NCBI RefSeq assembly: GCF_030814655.1
Contig: NZ_JAUSVK010000001.1
Location: 5,339,001-5,403,000, forward strand
Source of the DNA: Labrys monachus
GTDB lineage: Bacteria; Pseudomonadota; Alphaproteobacteria; Rhizobiales; Labraceae
Length of the DNA stretch: 64,000 bases
Direction of reading: 5' to 3'
The notes under the pieces are model-generated. The model ran no database searches. It was not told the origin of the DNA and saw only the letters and a list, made by a program, of their open reading frames with translations. Positions 27,680 to 40,407 of this stretch are shown here, in pieces (positions within the stretch are counted from its first letter, which is position 1; every line of letters begins with the position of its first letter). A program made the position numbers and the translations under genes.

Positions 27680-29503
27680 TCACGCACCTTTTTCCGGCAG
27701 GTTGAGGCGGACGCCGAGCTCGCGCAATTGCTTCGTCGTGACCTCGGAAGGGGCGCCCATCAGGATGTCCTCGGCGCGCTGGTTCATCGGGAACAGCGCG
27801 ACCTCCCGCAGGTTCTGCTCGCCCGCCAGCAGCATGACGATGCGGTCGACGCCCGCCGCCATGCCGCCATGCGGCGGCGCCCCGTACTGGAAGGCGCGAT
27901 ACATGCCGCCGAAGCGCTCGATCACCGTCTGCTCGCCATAGCCGGCGATCTCGAAGGCCTTGACCATCGCATCGGGCCGGTGGTTGCGGATGCCGCCCGA
28001 GGCGATCTCGAAGCCGTTGCAGGCGATGTCGTATTGGAACGCCTTCAGCGACAGCGGATCCTGCGACTGCAGCGCCTCCAGGCCGCCCTGGGGCATCGAG
28101 AACGGATTGTGCGAGAAGTCGACCTTCTTCTCGTCCTCGTTCCACTCATACATCGGGAAGTCGACGATCCAGGCGAGCGCGATGCGGTTCTCGTCGACGA
28201 GCTTGAGATCGACGCCGACCTTGGTGCGCGCCGCACCGGCGAACTTGTAGAATTTGGCGGGGTCGCCGGCGACGAAGAAGGCGGCATCCCCGGCGCCGAG
28301 GCCGAGCTGCTGGCGAATCGCCTCGGCGCGCTCCTGGCCGATATTGTTGGCGATCGGCCCGCGGGCGCCGACGCCGGTGGCGTTGGGATCCGTCTGCCGC
28401 GTGGTCTCGTCGGTGGCGCGATCGAAATAGAGGATATAGCCGAGCCCCGGCTGCCCCTCGCCTTGCGCCCAGGCATTCATGCGGTCGCAGAAGGTGCGCT
28501 GGCCGCCGGTCGGGCCGGGGATCGCCCAGATGCGGTTGGCCGGATCTTCGAGAAGCCTTGCGAAGACCTTGAAGTTCGAGCCGCGGAAATGCTCGGAGAC
28601 GTCCTGCATCACCAGCGGGTTGCGCAGGTCCGGCTTGTCGGAACCGTATTTGCTGATCGCCTCGGCATAGGGAATGCGCGGCCAGCCCTTCGTCACCGCC
28701 CTGCCCCCGCCGAATTCCTCGAAGATGCCGGTGAGGATCGGCTCCATCGTCTCGAAGACGTCCTCCTGGGTCACGAAGCTCATTTCGAGGTCGAGCTGGT
28801 AGAATTCGCCCGGCAGGCGGTCGGCGCGCGGGTCCTCGTCGCGGAAGCAGGGCGCGATCTGGAAGTAGCGGTCGAAGCCGGCCATCATCAGGAGCTGCTT
28901 GTATTGCTGCGGGGCCTGCGGCAGCGCGTAGAACTTGCCGGGATGGATGCGCGAGGGCACCAGGAAGTCGCGGGCGCCTTCCGGCGAGGAGGCCGTGAGG
29001 ATCGGCGTCTGGAACTCGTTGAAGCCCGCCGCCTTCATGCGCATGCGCATCGAATCCACCACCTTGCCGCGCAGCATGATGTTGCGGTGGAGCCGCTCGC
29101 GCCTGAGGTCGAGGAAGCGGTATTTGAGGCGGGTTTCCTCGGGATAGTCGATGTCGCCGAAGACCGGGAGAGGCAGTTCGGCCGCCGGCCCCAATACCTC
29201 GATGTCGGTGACGTAGACCTCGACCAGCCCGGTCGGCATGTCGGGATTCTCGGTGCCGGCCGGGCGCAGGCGCGCCTCGCCGTCGACCTTCACCACCCAT
29301 TCCGACCGCAGCGTCTCGGCCAGCGCGAAGGCGGGCGAATCGGGGTCGACCACGCATTGCGTCAGGCCGTAATGGTCCCGGAGGTCGATGAACAACAGTC
29401 CGCCATGATCCCTGATGCGATGGCACCAGCCCGAGAGCCGCACGTTGCGGCCGACATGCTCGGTACGAAGGCCTGCGCAGGTATGGGAGCGATAACGATG
29501 CAT
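27680..29503 (-). CDS. aspS: Aspartyl-tRNA synthetase
   Basis: A 607-residue class II synthetase of the bacterial type: N-terminal OB fold ([20 protein letters not shown]), motif 2 ([19 protein letters not shown]), the GAD insert ([13 protein letters not shown] to about [11 protein letters not shown]) and motif 3 near [20 protein letters not shown]. It charges tRNA-Asp; many alphaproteobacterial forms also charge tRNA-Asn, which cannot be decided here. I chose the ATG at 29503 ([18 protein letters not shown]), which matches the family start; the longer frame is not conserved-looking. Confidence 0.97.
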   Translation of the reverse strand: MHRYRSHTCAGLRTEHVGRNVRLSGWCHRIRDHGGLLFIDLRDHYGLTQCVVDPDSPAFALAETLRSEWVVKVDGEARLRPAGTENPDMPTGLVEVYVTDIEVLGPAAELPLPVFGDIDYPEETRLKYRFLDLRRERLHRNIMLRGKVVDSMRMRMKAAGFNEFQTPILTASSPEGARDFLVPSRIHPGKFYALPQAPQQYKQLLMMAGFDRYFQIAPCFRDEDPRADRLPGEFYQLDLEMSFVTQEDVFETMEPILTGIFEEFGGGRAVTKGWPRIPYAEAISKYGSDKPDLRNPLVMQDVSEHFRGSNFKVFARLLEDPANRIWAIPGPTGGQRTFCDRMNAWAQGEGQPGLGYILYFDRATDETTRQTDPNATGVGARGPIANNIGQERAEAIRQQLGLGAGDAAFFVAGDPAKFYKFAGAARTKVGVDLKLVDENRIALAWIVDFPMYEWNEDEKKVDFSHNPFSMPQGGLEALQSQDPLSLKAFQYDIACNGFEIASGGIRNHRPDAMVKAFEIAGYGEQTVIERFGGMYRAFQYGAPPHGGMAAGVDRIVMLLAGEQNLREVALFPMNQRAEDILMGAPSEVTTKQLRELGVRLNLPEKGA

Positions 29504-29645
29504 GGCGGACGTCTTTCCGGGATGGATTATTGCGGCCATAGACCCCAAGCCCGCCGTCGCCGTCAAGTTTCACAACGTCATCCCGGCAAAAGAACCCCGC
29601 CGGCCGCGGCAAAACTTGCCTTGCGGCGGTTGCTGACGGATAAGC

Positions 29646-30824
29646 ATGAATATGCCACAATTCACGCCTCCGACGACAGCCACCATCACCAGGACCGAAG
29701 ACCTCGCCGCGGCATGCGCCCGATTTGCGACGCATGAATTCGTGACCGTCGATACCGAATTCCTGCGGGAGACGACATTCTGGCCGAAGCTCTGCGTCGT
29801 CCAAGTGGCGAGCCCGGACGAAGCCGTCGTCGTCGACGCCCTCGCCGACGACATCGACCTGGCTCCGCTTTTCGACCTCCTGCGCAACGAAAAGGTGCTG
29901 AAGGTCTTCCACGCCGCCCGCCAGGACATCGAGATCGTCTGGCATCTGGCCAAATTCATCCCGGCGCCCATCTTCGATACCCAGGTGGCGGCGATGGTGC
30001 TGGGTTACGGCGATTCGATCGCCTACGACCAGCTGGTGCACCGCATCACCGGCGCCCCCATCGACAAGTCCTCCCGCTTCACCGACTGGTCGCGCCGTCC
30101 GCTGACCCCGGCGCAGGTCAATTACGCGGTGTCGGACGTCACCCATCTAAGGGACGTCTATGTCAGGCTGGCCGCGTCCCTGCGCAAGCGCGGGCGGACG
30201 CATTGGGTGCTCGACGAGATGTCCGTCCTGACCTCGCCCGACACCTATCGCCAGGCGCCCGAGGACGCCTGGCGGCGCATCGGCGGACGCATGCGCAAGC
30301 CGCGCGACCTCGCCGTGCTGATCGAGGTCGCCGCCTGGCGTGAACGGGAGGCGCAGTCCAAGAACGTGCCGCGCTCGCGCGTGCTGAAGGACGACGCCCT
30401 CACCGAGATCGCCCTCCAGGCCCCCGACACCGCGGAAAAGCTCGGCGCGATCCGCATGATCCCCAAGGGCTGGGAGCGGTCACGCACGGGCCTCGACCTC
30501 GTCGAGGCGGTAAAGCTCGGCCTCGCCCGCGATCAGGCGAGCCTGCCGCGCATGTCGCCGCAACGCGCTGCCGGCAACAGCGCGGGAGCGACGGTGGAGC
30601 TGCTCAAGGTGCTGCTCAAGATGGTGGCCGAGAGCCAGGGCGTGGCCGCCAAGGTCATCGCCACCACCGACGATCTCGACCTCATCGCCGACAGCGACGA
30701 GGCGGACGTGCCTGCGCTGCACGGCTGGCGGCGCGAATTGTTCGGCGAAAAGGCGCTGGCTCTCAAGAAGGGCCAGCTGGCTCTCGCCATCGACAAGGGC
30801 AAGGTGACGGCGATCCCGCGATAG
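29646..30824 (+). CDS. rnd: Ribonuclease D
   Basis: A 392-residue 3'-5' exoribonuclease active in tRNA and small RNA 3'-end trimming. The DEDDy catalytic residues are visible: Asp36 and Glu38 in [10 protein letters not shown], the Asp in [10 protein letters not shown], and [14 protein letters not shown] with the Tyr and Asp. One HRDC domain follows (AWRREREAQ-like region from about residue 230). It is divergent from aspS over 142 bases, an arrangement I know from other Hyphomicrobiales. Confidence 0.95.
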   Translation: MNMPQFTPPTTATITRTEDLAAACARFATHEFVTVDTEFLRETTFWPKLCVVQVASPDEAVVVDALADDIDLAPLFDLLRNEKVLKVFHAARQDIEIVWHLAKFIPAPIFDTQVAAMVLGYGDSIAYDQLVHRITGAPIDKSSRFTDWSRRPLTPAQVNYAVSDVTHLRDVYVRLAASLRKRGRTHWVLDEMSVLTSPDTYRQAPEDAWRRIGGRMRKPRDLAVLIEVAAWREREAQSKNVPRSRVLKDDALTEIALQAPDTAEKLGAIRMIPKGWERSRTGLDLVEAVKLGLARDQASLPRMSPQRAAGNSAGATVELLKVLLKMVAESQGVAAKVIATTDDLDLIADSDEADVPALHGWRRELFGEKALALKKGQLALAIDKGKVTAIPR

Positions 30825-30834
30825 GCCCGCGGGC

Positions 30835-32031
30835 TCACTCCGTCGCGAAGCAGAGCAGCGCCGCCACCGGAAGCGCCAGCCCGATCCAGGACGCCAGCGC
30901 CCAGCCGCCCTGCGCGTAGGCCCAGCCGCCCACCGCCGAGCCGACCGCGCCGCCGCCGAAGAAGATCGCCATGTAGAGCCCGTTGAGGCGGCTCCGGAAT
31001 TCGGCGCCCAAGGCGTAGATGGCGCGCTGTCCGAGCACGAGGTTCGACGACACGCCGAAATCGAGGAGGTTGGCCGCCACCACGAGCAGGCCGAGCGCGA
31101 GCGGCGAGCCCGGCGGGGCGAGATGCGTGACGAGGAAGGCTGCGGCCGCCGACATCATGGCCAACGCCGTCGCGGGCCGGCTCCAGCCCCGATCGGCGAC
31201 GCGCCCGGCGATCGGCGCCGCCACGGCTCCGGCGACGCCGGCAAGCGCGAAGAGCGCGATGCCGCCCTGCGACAGGCGGAAGGCCGGTCCCGCCAGCAGC
31301 AGCGGCGTCGTCGTCCAGAACAGGCTGAAGGCACCGAAGAGGCAGACATGGTAGAGGGTGCGCCGCTGCAGGATCGGCGTCGTCAGCAGCAGCCGCCCCA
31401 TCGAGGCGAGCAATGCCCCATAGCTCAGCCGGGAGGCCGGCACCCGCTTCGGCAGGCCGAATCCCAGCACCAGGGCCAGCGCGACCATGGCGCCCGCCGA
31501 CAGGAAGAACACGACGTGCCAGGAGGACAGCTCGGCAACGAGGCTCGAGATCGGCCGCGCCAGCATGATGCCGAGCATCAGCCCGCTCATGACGTTGCCG
31601 ACCACCCTTCCCCGCACCGCCTCCGGCGCCAGATGCGCAGCATAGGGCACCAGCACCTGCACCGCGACGGAGCCGAGGCCGATGAAGAAGGCGGAAGCGA
31701 GGAACGCCGCCGGCTGCGTCGACAGCGCGGCACCGAGGAGGGCGAGCGTGGCGAGGCCGACCAGCGCCAGCACCAGCTTGCGGTTCTCGACGAGATCGCC
31801 GAGCGGCACCACCAGGAGCAGGCCGGTGCCGTAGCCGAGCTGGGTGAGCGTGACGATCAGCCCGGTGGCGTGCGGCGACAGGCCGAGCGCCGCTCCGATC
31901 GGCCCGGCGAGCGGCTGCGGATAATAGACATTGGCCGCGAGCAGGCCGCAGGACGCCGCCAGCAGAAATATCAGCCAGGCCGACACCTTGGGCTGGCCGG
32001 CCGCTTCCTCAGTGACCGCCGCCACGCTCAC
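30835..32031 (-). CDS. MFS transporter
   Basis: A membrane protein of about 398 residues with 12 predicted helices: it begins near AWLIFLLAASCGLLAANVYY, has the helix 2-3 loop GDLVENRKLVLALVGL, and ends YAQGGWALASWIGLALPVAAL. It resembles drug/sugar efflux permeases of the YnfM/AraJ-like group (NVYYPQPLAGPIGAAL); the substrate is unknown. No ATG suits the start; I placed it at the GTG at 32031 (VSVAAVTEE), with the GTG at 32025 as an alternative. It follows ppx by 35 bases on the same strand and is convergent with rnd. Confidence 0.88.
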   Translation of the reverse strand: MSVAAVTEEAAGQPKVSAWLIFLLAASCGLLAANVYYPQPLAGPIGAALGLSPHATGLIVTLTQLGYGTGLLLVVPLGDLVENRKLVLALVGLATLALLGAALSTQPAAFLASAFFIGLGSVAVQVLVPYAAHLAPEAVRGRVVGNVMSGLMLGIMLARPISSLVAELSSWHVVFFLSAGAMVALALVLGFGLPKRVPASRLSYGALLASMGRLLLTTPILQRRTLYHVCLFGAFSLFWTTTPLLLAGPAFRLSQGGIALFALAGVAGAVAAPIAGRVADRGWSRPATALAMMSAAAAFLVTHLAPPGSPLALGLLVVAANLLDFGVSSNLVLGQRAIYALGAEFRSRLNGLYMAIFFGGGAVGSAVGGWAYAQGGWALASWIGLALPVAALLCFATE

Positions 32032-32066
32032 CGCAGGCCCCGGCGGATGCTGGCTTGCGGCACGCC

Positions 32067-33704
32067 TCACTCCGCCGCGGCTTCGACGCGATCGACGATG
32101 CGCAGGAAGGGTTCGCGCCCGATGAGGCGGGCCAGGGCCTTCATGCGTCCCGCGAGCCTTTCGCCGACCAGTCCCTCGAGATCGCGCGGCACGTCCAGCA
32201 TCAGCTTGCCATGGCTGACATAGAGGGGGCAGCGCGGCAGGACCTGGGGCATCGAGGCGGACAGCACGTAGCCCACGCGCATGAGGCCGCCGAGGATGCG
32301 GGCGCGGTCGAGGATGCGCGTGGTCGCGATCTCGCGGATGCGCGGCGACAATTCCTCGTCGTTCAGGCCGACATGGCGGAAAAAGTTCGCCACCGCCATG
32401 AAGACACGACCGCGATGGTCGATGCCGACGAAGGCCGCGTTGGCGATGACGTTGAGGCTCTGTTCGCCGCGATAATCGGGATGGGCGCGCCAGCCGGTAT
32501 CGGCCAGCAGGCAGGCGGCATGGCGCTGGCGCCGCTCGTCCGAGGTCTCGTCGATACCGGAGGTCGACATGAAGCGGTCGCTCCACCGCAGGAGATCCTC
32601 GCCATGCTGCGGCGAGCGCGAGCGAAGGACGTTGAGCTCGCGTGCCGCCGCGATCAGGGGGTCGAGCTTGCGCGTCTCCTCGTCGAGCAGCGAATAGAGC
32701 AGCCCTTCGCGGACGCCGAGGGCCGAAATCACCACGTCGGCAGGCTTGCCCACCTTGATGATCTCGCTCATCACCGCCGCGCCATAGGCCAGCAGCGGCA
32801 GGCGGCCGGCCGACACCGTTTCGTTGCCGATCAGGGTCGTGTTGTCGACGCGCATGATCAGCCGGCAGAAATCGAGCATTTCGCGCGCCGGCATGCTGTA
32901 GCCGTGCATGATGTGCAGGGGATAGCCCATCTGCATCATGTGCAGCTTGGCGAGGGAGCGCCATGTGCCGCCGACGGCATAGAAGGTGCGGTTCTTGAGG
33001 CCCTTCAGCGGCTCCGCCTTTTCGAGCTTGGCCTGCGCGAGCTTGGCCGCCTTGCGCACCGACAGGCCCGAAGCGTCCTGCAGGGCCAGCCCGCCGAGCG
33101 GCGTCGTCACGCCCGAACCGGCCCGGTGGCCGTGGACGTCGATGAGCTCCAGCGATCCGCCGCCCATGTCGCCGACGACGCCGTCGGGCATGTGGAAGCC
33201 CGAGATCACGCCATAGGCGGAAAGGCGGGCCTCCCGCTTGCCGGACAGCAATTCGATATCGTTGCGGCAGATCTCCCGCGCCCTGGCGATGAAGGCGTCG
33301 CCGTCCTCGGCGTCGCGCGCGGCGGCGGTCGCGAGCACGTAGAGCTCCTTCACGCCCATGGTGTCGCACAGCGCGCGAAAGCGCTGGAGCGCCGCATAGG
33401 CCTTGGCGACGGCCTCCGGGTCCAGCCTCCGGGTCACGGCGACGCCGCGCCCGAGCCCGCACAGGACCTTCTCGTTGAAGATCGGCGTCGGGCTGCGCGT
33501 CAGGCCCTCATAGACGACGAGGCGAACCGAGTTGGAGCCGATGTCGATCGTCGCGATCGGCGGTCCCTGGCAGATGCGGCCCTGCGCGAAGTCCGCGCCG
33601 CCCGGCATCGGCCCGCACGCCTTCGATATTTCGGCCTTGGACGCTTCGGCCTTGGGCGCTTCAGCGCCGGCGGCTGAGGAGCGTGCGGGGGGAACTGTGC
33701 TCAA
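32067..33704 (-). CDS. ppx: Exopolyphosphatase (Ppx/GppA family)
   Basis: A 545-residue member of the actin-like ASKHA family that removes terminal phosphates from polyphosphate and may hydrolyse pppGpp. Phosphate-loop motifs are present: [47 protein letters not shown] and [15 protein letters not shown], followed by a C-terminal HD-like region ([20 protein letters not shown]). The N-terminal 45 residues are an Ala/Lys-rich extension that may be artefactual or disordered. Its start overlaps the ppk stop by 44 bases, so synthesis and breakdown enzymes share a transcript. Confidence 0.94.
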   Translation of the reverse strand: MSTVPPARSSAAGAEAPKAEASKAEISKACGPMPGGADFAQGRICQGPPIATIDIGSNSVRLVVYEGLTRSPTPIFNEKVLCGLGRGVAVTRRLDPEAVAKAYAALQRFRALCDTMGVKELYVLATAAARDAEDGDAFIARAREICRNDIELLSGKREARLSAYGVISGFHMPDGVVGDMGGGSLELIDVHGHRAGSGVTTPLGGLALQDASGLSVRKAAKLAQAKLEKAEPLKGLKNRTFYAVGGTWRSLAKLHMMQMGYPLHIMHGYSMPAREMLDFCRLIMRVDNTTLIGNETVSAGRLPLLAYGAAVMSEIIKVGKPADVVISALGVREGLLYSLLDEETRKLDPLIAAARELNVLRSRSPQHGEDLLRWSDRFMSTSGIDETSDERRQRHAACLLADTGWRAHPDYRGEQSLNVIANAAFVGIDHRGRVFMAVANFFRHVGLNDEELSPRIREIATTRILDRARILGGLMRVGYVLSASMPQVLPRCPLYVSHGKLMLDVPRDLEGLVGERLAGRMKALARLIGREPFLRIVDRVEAAAE

Positions 33705-35874
33705 GCGATTTGCCTCGACCCGAAAGACTGGGGTTGGTCATGAAGTATTTGTGCGCGTTGAACGGCTCTTCGTCGGCGCGTGGGACTATGCGTTCTGCCG
33801 AGCCGTCCGGCAAGATGCGCCAGCTCTGCTGATTGTCGATGAGATTGGCGATCATGATCTGGTCGAGCACCTGCTCGTGCACCGTCGGATTGGAGATCGG
33901 GCACAGCGCCTCGACGCGGCGGTCGAGATTGCGCTCCATCATGTCCGCCGACGAAATATAGACGGCGGCCTTCTGGTGCGGCAGGCCGTGGCCGTTGCCG
34001 AAGGCGTAGATGCGGCCATGCTCGAGGAAGCGCCCGACGATGGACTTGATGCGGATATTGTCGGACAGGCCGGGCACGCCCGGGCGCAGGCAGCATATGC
34101 CGCGGACGACGAAGTCGATCTGCACCCCCGCACGGCTCGCCGCGTAGAGCGCGTCGATGATCATCGGATCGACCAGCGAGTTGCACTTGCCCCATATGGC
34201 CGCGGGGCGGCCGGCCTTGGCATGCTCGATCTCCGCCGCGATATGGTCGAGGATGCGCTGCTTCAGCGAGACGGGGGAGACGGCCATCCGCTCCAGCGCC
34301 GCCGGCTCGGCATAGCCGGTGATGAAGTTGAAGATGCGGGCGACGTCGCGGGCGATCACGGGATCGGCGGTGAAGAAGGACAGGTCGGTATAGATACGGG
34401 CGGTGATGGGGTGATAATTGCCGGTGCCGACATGGCAATAGGAGACGAGCTGGCCCATTTCCCGCCGCACCACCAAGGAAAGCTTGGCGTGCGTCTTCAG
34501 CTCGATGAAGCCGAACACGACCTGCACGCCGGCGCGTTCGAGATCGCGCGCCCAGCGGATATTGGCCTCCTCGTCGAAACGGGCCTTGAGCTCGACCAGC
34601 GCGGTCACCGACTTGCCCGCTTCCGCCGCCTCGGCGAGCGCCTTGACGATCGGGCTGTCGGAGGAGGTGCGGTAGAGCGTCTGCTTGATGGCGACGACAT
34701 TGGGATCGCGGGCCGCCTGGTTGAGGAACTGCACCACCACGTCGAAGGATTCGTAGGGGTGGTGGACCAGGATGTCCTTCTGGCGGATCGCCGCGAAGGC
34801 GTCCGAGCCGTGGTCGCGGATGCGCTCGGGCGAGCGCGGCGCATAAGGCACGAATTTGAGGTCGGGCCGATCAAGGCCGACGAGCTGCGACAATTCGTTG
34901 AGCGCCAGCATGCCCTCGACCCGGAACACCGCGTCGTCGGTGACGTCCAGCTCCTCGGTGACGAAATTGCGGATCGCGTCGGGCATGCCGGCTTCGATCT
35001 CCAGCCGGATGACGACGCCGCGGCGGCGCTGCTTCAAGGCGGTCTCGAACAGCAGCACGAGGTCTTCCGCCTCTTCCTCCACTTCCAGATCGGAATCGCG
35101 GATGACGCGGAAGGACCCCTGCCCCTGCACCGTGTAGCCGGGGAAGAGCTTGCCGATGAACAGCACGGCGAGATTTTCGAGGGCGATGTAGCGCGCGGCG
35201 CCGGTCTCGGCGAAGTCCGGCAGGCGGATGAAACGCTCGACCTTGTTGGGGGCCCTGATCAGCGCGTTGAGGGCCCGCCCGTCGCTCATGCGCTTGAGCT
35301 GGAGCGCGATCGTGAAGCCGAGATTCGGGATGAACGGAAAGGGATGGGCCGGATCCACCGCAAGCGGCGTCAGGATCGGGAAGATGTGCCCGAGGAAATA
35401 TTCGTCGAGCCAGGCGCGCTCGGCCTTGGAGAGGTCGCGCGGCTCGGCGATGACGATGCCTTCGAGCAGCAGGTCGTCACGAAGCTCCGTCCAGCGCTTC
35501 TGCTGGTCGGAGGCGAGCTTCGACACCGCCTCGCCGATCTTGACGAGCTGCTCGGCCGGCGAGAGCCCGTCGGGACTGCGCGCCGTCACGCCCTCCCGCA
35601 CCTGGCCGATCAGGCCGGCGACGCGGACCATGAAGAATTCGTCGAGATTGCTGGCCGAGATCGACAGGAAGCGGAGCTGCTCCAGCAGCGGATGGCTGCG
35701 GTTGGACGCCTCCTCCAGCACGCGGCGGTTGAACTGGAGCCAGGACAATTCCCGATTGATGAACCGGTCGGGGCTCGATCGCAGCGCGGCGGCGGCATCC
35801 TCCTCGGCAGCGGTGTGACCGGGCGGACCGCCCGTCTGCGGCTCGACGACCTTCATCGCGGTATTGTCGCTCAT
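33661..35874 (-). CDS. ppk1: Polyphosphate kinase 1
   Basis: A 737-residue enzyme that reversibly polymerises ATP gamma-phosphate into polyphosphate. Family landmarks are [42 protein letters not shown], the region with the phospho-accepting histidine [34 protein letters not shown] and a C-terminal [10 protein letters not shown]-like end. I chose the ATG at 35874 ([11 protein letters not shown]), preceded by GGAGAA at good spacing; the longer frame upstream is basic and unlike the family. It sits between hdaA (upstream, 49-base gap) and ppx. Confidence 0.96.
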   Translation of the reverse strand: MSDNTAMKVVEPQTGGPPGHTAAEEDAAAALRSSPDRFINRELSWLQFNRRVLEEASNRSHPLLEQLRFLSISASNLDEFFMVRVAGLIGQVREGVTARSPDGLSPAEQLVKIGEAVSKLASDQQKRWTELRDDLLLEGIVIAEPRDLSKAERAWLDEYFLGHIFPILTPLAVDPAHPFPFIPNLGFTIALQLKRMSDGRALNALIRAPNKVERFIRLPDFAETGAARYIALENLAVLFIGKLFPGYTVQGQGSFRVIRDSDLEVEEEAEDLVLLFETALKQRRRGVVIRLEIEAGMPDAIRNFVTEELDVTDDAVFRVEGMLALNELSQLVGLDRPDLKFVPYAPRSPERIRDHGSDAFAAIRQKDILVHHPYESFDVVVQFLNQAARDPNVVAIKQTLYRTSSDSPIVKALAEAAEAGKSVTALVELKARFDEEANIRWARDLERAGVQVVFGFIELKTHAKLSLVVRREMGQLVSYCHVGTGNYHPITARIYTDLSFFTADPVIARDVARIFNFITGYAEPAALERMAVSPVSLKQRILDHIAAEIEHAKAGRPAAIWGKCNSLVDPMIIDALYAASRAGVQIDFVVRGICCLRPGVPGLSDNIRIKSIVGRFLEHGRIYAFGNGHGLPHQKAAVYISSADMMERNLDRRVEALCPISNPTVHEQVLDQIMIANLIDNQQSWRILPDGSAERIVPRADEEPFNAHKYFMTNPSLSGRGKSLEHSSPRTLLSRRR

Positions 35875-35923
35875 TGTCGTTCTCCGCTTCCTCGAAACCC
35901 TCTTTAGGACGGAATTGTAACGT

Positions 35924-36646
35924 TCATTTATAGCCATCCGGGCTTTCTGCGCCCGGACCGGGCGTCGCCGCAAGCACTTCCGCGAGAAGTTCACCGGCAA
36001 GAGCCCGTGTGATGCGCCGCCCGCGCGACAAACCTTCGCGATCGAGCACCTCCACCACCTGCCGCGCCGCGTCGAAGGACCTCTCGATGCGACGGACCAG
36101 GAAATCGACGACGCTGGTATCGACGATGAGCTGGCGATCGAGGAACAGCTTCACCAGGAGCAGGCGAAACAGATCGTCGTCGGGCCTGCCGATCGCGATG
36201 ACGTCGGTGGCGCGCAGCCGCGAGACGAGGTCCGGAAGGGCCAGCGCCCAGGCCGCGGGCCTGTCGCGCGCAGTCATCAGCAGCGAGGCGCCGGTCTCGC
36301 CCGCCAGATTGAGGAGATGAAACAGAGCGGTCTCGCTCACCCCTGGACCCATGTCCTCGAGCGCCACGGCGCCCCGGGCGACGAGCTCGGGCACGGCGCC
36401 TTCGTCGAGCGCATGGGCCGGAACGACCGCGGCTCCCGCCATCTCCGCCCAGATCGCGGCCAGATGGCTCTTGCCCGACCCGCTCGGCCCGATCAGCAGC
36501 GCCCGCCGTCCCGGCCAGTCGGGCCATCGCTCGACGAGCGCATAGGCCGCCTCGTTGGAGGGCGAGACAAGGAAGTCCTCGCGGCTGAACGACGTCCTCG
36601 CCGGCAGGTTCAGCGCGAGCTGCCGGGGGATGGATGCGCCGTTCAT
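35924..36646 (-). CDS. hdaA: DnaA regulatory inactivator HdaA
   Basis: A 240-residue DnaA-related AAA+ protein. The N-terminus has a beta-clamp-binding motif (QLALNLP, residues 9-15), followed by Walker A (GPSGSGKS, residues 53-60), a Walker B-like ALEDMGPG and the DnaA-type lid region ([17 protein letters not shown]). It promotes hydrolysis of DnaA-bound ATP when docked on the sliding clamp, limiting re-initiation. Its ATG overlaps the stop of the upstream permease gene as ATGA, so the two are probably translationally coupled. Confidence 0.93.
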   Translation of the reverse strand: MNGASIPRQLALNLPARTSFSREDFLVSPSNEAAYALVERWPDWPGRRALLIGPSGSGKSHLAAIWAEMAGAAVVPAHALDEGAVPELVARGAVALEDMGPGVSETALFHLLNLAGETGASLLMTARDRPAAWALALPDLVSRLRATDVIAIGRPDDDLFRLLLVKLFLDRQLIVDTSVVDFLVRRIERSFDAARQVVEVLDREGLSRGRRITRALAGELLAEVLAATPGPGAESPDGYK

Positions 36647-37773
36647 TTGTTAAGGCTCCGCCGCACCGGCGGTTCGACATTGCCGGTGTAGAGGGAGCTC
36701 GACAGATATTGGCGCAGCCCGAACCGCACGAGCACGCCGATGGCCGCCGCCACGGGCACCGCGACCAGAAGGCCGATGAACCCGAACAGCGATCCTGCGA
36801 CCAGCAGCGAGAACATGAGCCAGACCGGATGCAGGCCGACCGAGCCGCCGACGAGCCGCGGCGACAGCACATAGCCTTCCAGCAGCTGGCCGACGGCGAA
36901 GATGGCGACGACGTAGATCGGCAGGTGCCAGTCGGGCCATGCCTGCACGATCGACACGCTGATGGCGACGATGAAGCCGAGGATCGACCCGACATAGGGG
37001 ATGAAGGAGGCCAGACCGGTGCACAGCCCGATGAGAAAGCCGAAGCTGATGCCGGCGAAAGTGAGCGTCGAGCCGTAGAACAGGCCGAGCAGCACCGAGA
37101 CCGTCGCCTGCCCCCGCACGAAGCCGGCGATGGCGCCGTCGATGTCGCGGAAGATGTCGCGGATCGAATCGACATGGTCGCGCGGCAGCCAGCTGTCGAC
37201 CCGCGCCACCATGCGATCCCAGTCGAGCAGGATGTAGAAGGCGACGACCGGCGTGACGATGAGGGCGCTGACCACCCCGATCACCGCCTGTCCCCCCGAC
37301 CAGAGCGAGGAGATGAAGCTCCCGAGCAGAGCGGCGCCCTGCCCCACATAGTCCCCGAGCGATTTCTGGATGTCCTGCAGGCGATCACCGACGAGGCTGC
37401 CGAGCCAACCCTGGTTGAGTTCGGCCAGGATGCGCTGCAGCGCCGAGACATAGCTCGGAAGGCGGTTGCGGAAGCCGCTGATCTGGTCGCCGAGAAGCGG
37501 CAGCAGCAGCAGGAGAGCGAGGGCGATGATGACGAGGAAGCCGAGCAGGATCATCGAGGCGGCGGCCCAGCGCGGCAGGCCGAGCCGTTCAAGCCTGTCC
37601 GCCACCGGATCGAGGAAATAGGCGATGGCCAGCCCGCCGACGAAGGGCAGCAGCACGCCTTGCAGAAGCCAGACCAGCGCCACGAGCAGGGCGAGCGCGC
37701 CGAGCCAGAATATCACCTGCTTGTGAAAGCTCATCTGATCGGCGTCCTGCTGGCTGAGCCCTTGCCGCATCAT
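36643..37773 (-). CDS. AI-2E family transporter (PerM/YdiK type)
   Basis: A 376-residue membrane protein with seven or eight predicted helices. Family features are WLLQGVLLPFVGGLAIAYFL, IVTPVVAFYILLDWDRMV, FIPYVGSILGFIVAISVSI and a C-terminal GLHPVWLMFSLLVAGSLFGF. Members include autoinducer-2 and Na+/H+ exporters, but the substrate here is unknown. The ATG at 37773 overlaps the stop of the upstream CDP-alcohol phosphatidyltransferase as ATGA, and its own stop overlaps hdaA, giving a tightly packed operon. Confidence 0.92.
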   Translation of the reverse strand: MMRQGLSQQDADQMSFHKQVIFWLGALALLVALVWLLQGVLLPFVGGLAIAYFLDPVADRLERLGLPRWAAASMILLGFLVIIALALLLLLPLLGDQISGFRNRLPSYVSALQRILAELNQGWLGSLVGDRLQDIQKSLGDYVGQGAALLGSFISSLWSGGQAVIGVVSALIVTPVVAFYILLDWDRMVARVDSWLPRDHVDSIRDIFRDIDGAIAGFVRGQATVSVLLGLFYGSTLTFAGISFGFLIGLCTGLASFIPYVGSILGFIVAISVSIVQAWPDWHLPIYVVAIFAVGQLLEGYVLSPRLVGGSVGLHPVWLMFSLLVAGSLFGFIGLLVAVPVAAAIGVLVRFGLRQYLSSSLYTGNVEPPVRRSLNK

Positions 37774-38300
37774 GCGGCCATGTGGTTGAGCCACTGCCGC
37801 AGATAGGCAGCAGCGGAGAGGACGGTCAGGCCGGCGACGGCGGCGCTGCCGACCTCCACCAGAAGCGGAAGGGGCCAGCCCGTGCCCTTCGAGAAGAGGA
37901 CGAGCGCGACGAAGGCGATCTGCACCCCGGTATTGAGCTTGGACAGCGGCAGCGGCGCGATCTTCATCGGCGTTCCCATCACCCACGACACCAGGACGGC
38001 GCCGATGATCATGAGGTCGCGGAAGACGACGAGGATCACCAGCCAGGCCGGAACCGCCCCGACGACACCCAGCGTCACGAAGATCGACACCAGCAGCGCC
38101 TTGTCGGCGAGCGGATCCAGCAGGGCGCCCAGTTCGCTGCGCATGTCGAAGCGCTTGGCGACAAAGCCGTCGACCCCGTCGGACACCCCGGCGACGACGA
38201 AGGCCACGAACGCCCAGTTCCAGGCGTCCGACCCGATGCACCACACGGAAAGCGGCACCAGGCAGAACCTGAAGATGGTGATCAGATTGGGTATCGTCAT
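37770..38300 (-). CDS. CDP-alcohol phosphatidyltransferase family protein
   Basis: A 176-residue inner-membrane enzyme with about five helices and the complete CDP-alcohol signature: SDGVDGFVAKRF then SELGALLDPLADK, with the four conserved aspartates. It resembles PgsA (phosphatidylglycerophosphate synthase) in length and motif, but other alcohol acceptors are possible, so I give no symbol. It is the first gene of the block that continues with the PerM-type permease, hdaA, ppk and ppx. Confidence 0.9.
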   Translation of the reverse strand: MTIPNLITIFRFCLVPLSVWCIGSDAWNWAFVAFVVAGVSDGVDGFVAKRFDMRSELGALLDPLADKALLVSIFVTLGVVGAVPAWLVILVVFRDLMIIGAVLVSWVMGTPMKIAPLPLSKLNTGVQIAFVALVLFSKGTGWPLPLLVEVGSAAVAGLTVLSAAAYLRQWLNHMAA

Positions 38301-38423
38301 GGTCTACGCAGCGCCGCACCAGCCCTTGTCGCCCTGGATATGGGCGGCAGACTACGCCTTTTCAGCGGCACCGCATGTTTTCTGTCGCCATGGCCGCAAA
38401 ACGGGGAAATGCGGGCTTCGCCG

Positions 38424-40200
<1,777 letters not shown>

Positions 40201-40407
40201 GATTCTTCCCAGCGTTGTGACCCGTCGGACGGCGGGCGGCGGCGGCGGACGCGACCTCGAAGGTGCGACGAAAACGAAGCCGCTGTAAAGACCCGCGACA
40301 AGGCCGCAGGCGGCGCCGGCCCGCCGCGGCCGGCGCCGATGGCTGTTGACGGCCTGCCGGGAGAAGCCGATGGTTCGGCCGGTATCGGAAAATGCATCGA
40401 TTCATTG

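Noticed and set aside
25341-27941. An 866-codon open frame antisense to the malic enzyme and aspS genes
   Set aside because: It is a shadow of two clear genes, is rich in Arg, Gly, Asp and His as GC-rich antisense frames are, and has no recognisable domain.
30835-33462. An 875-codon frame suggesting an MFS protein fused to a long N-terminal domain
   Set aside because: The N-terminal 475 codons are the wrong frame of ppx. The true MFS start is near 32031.
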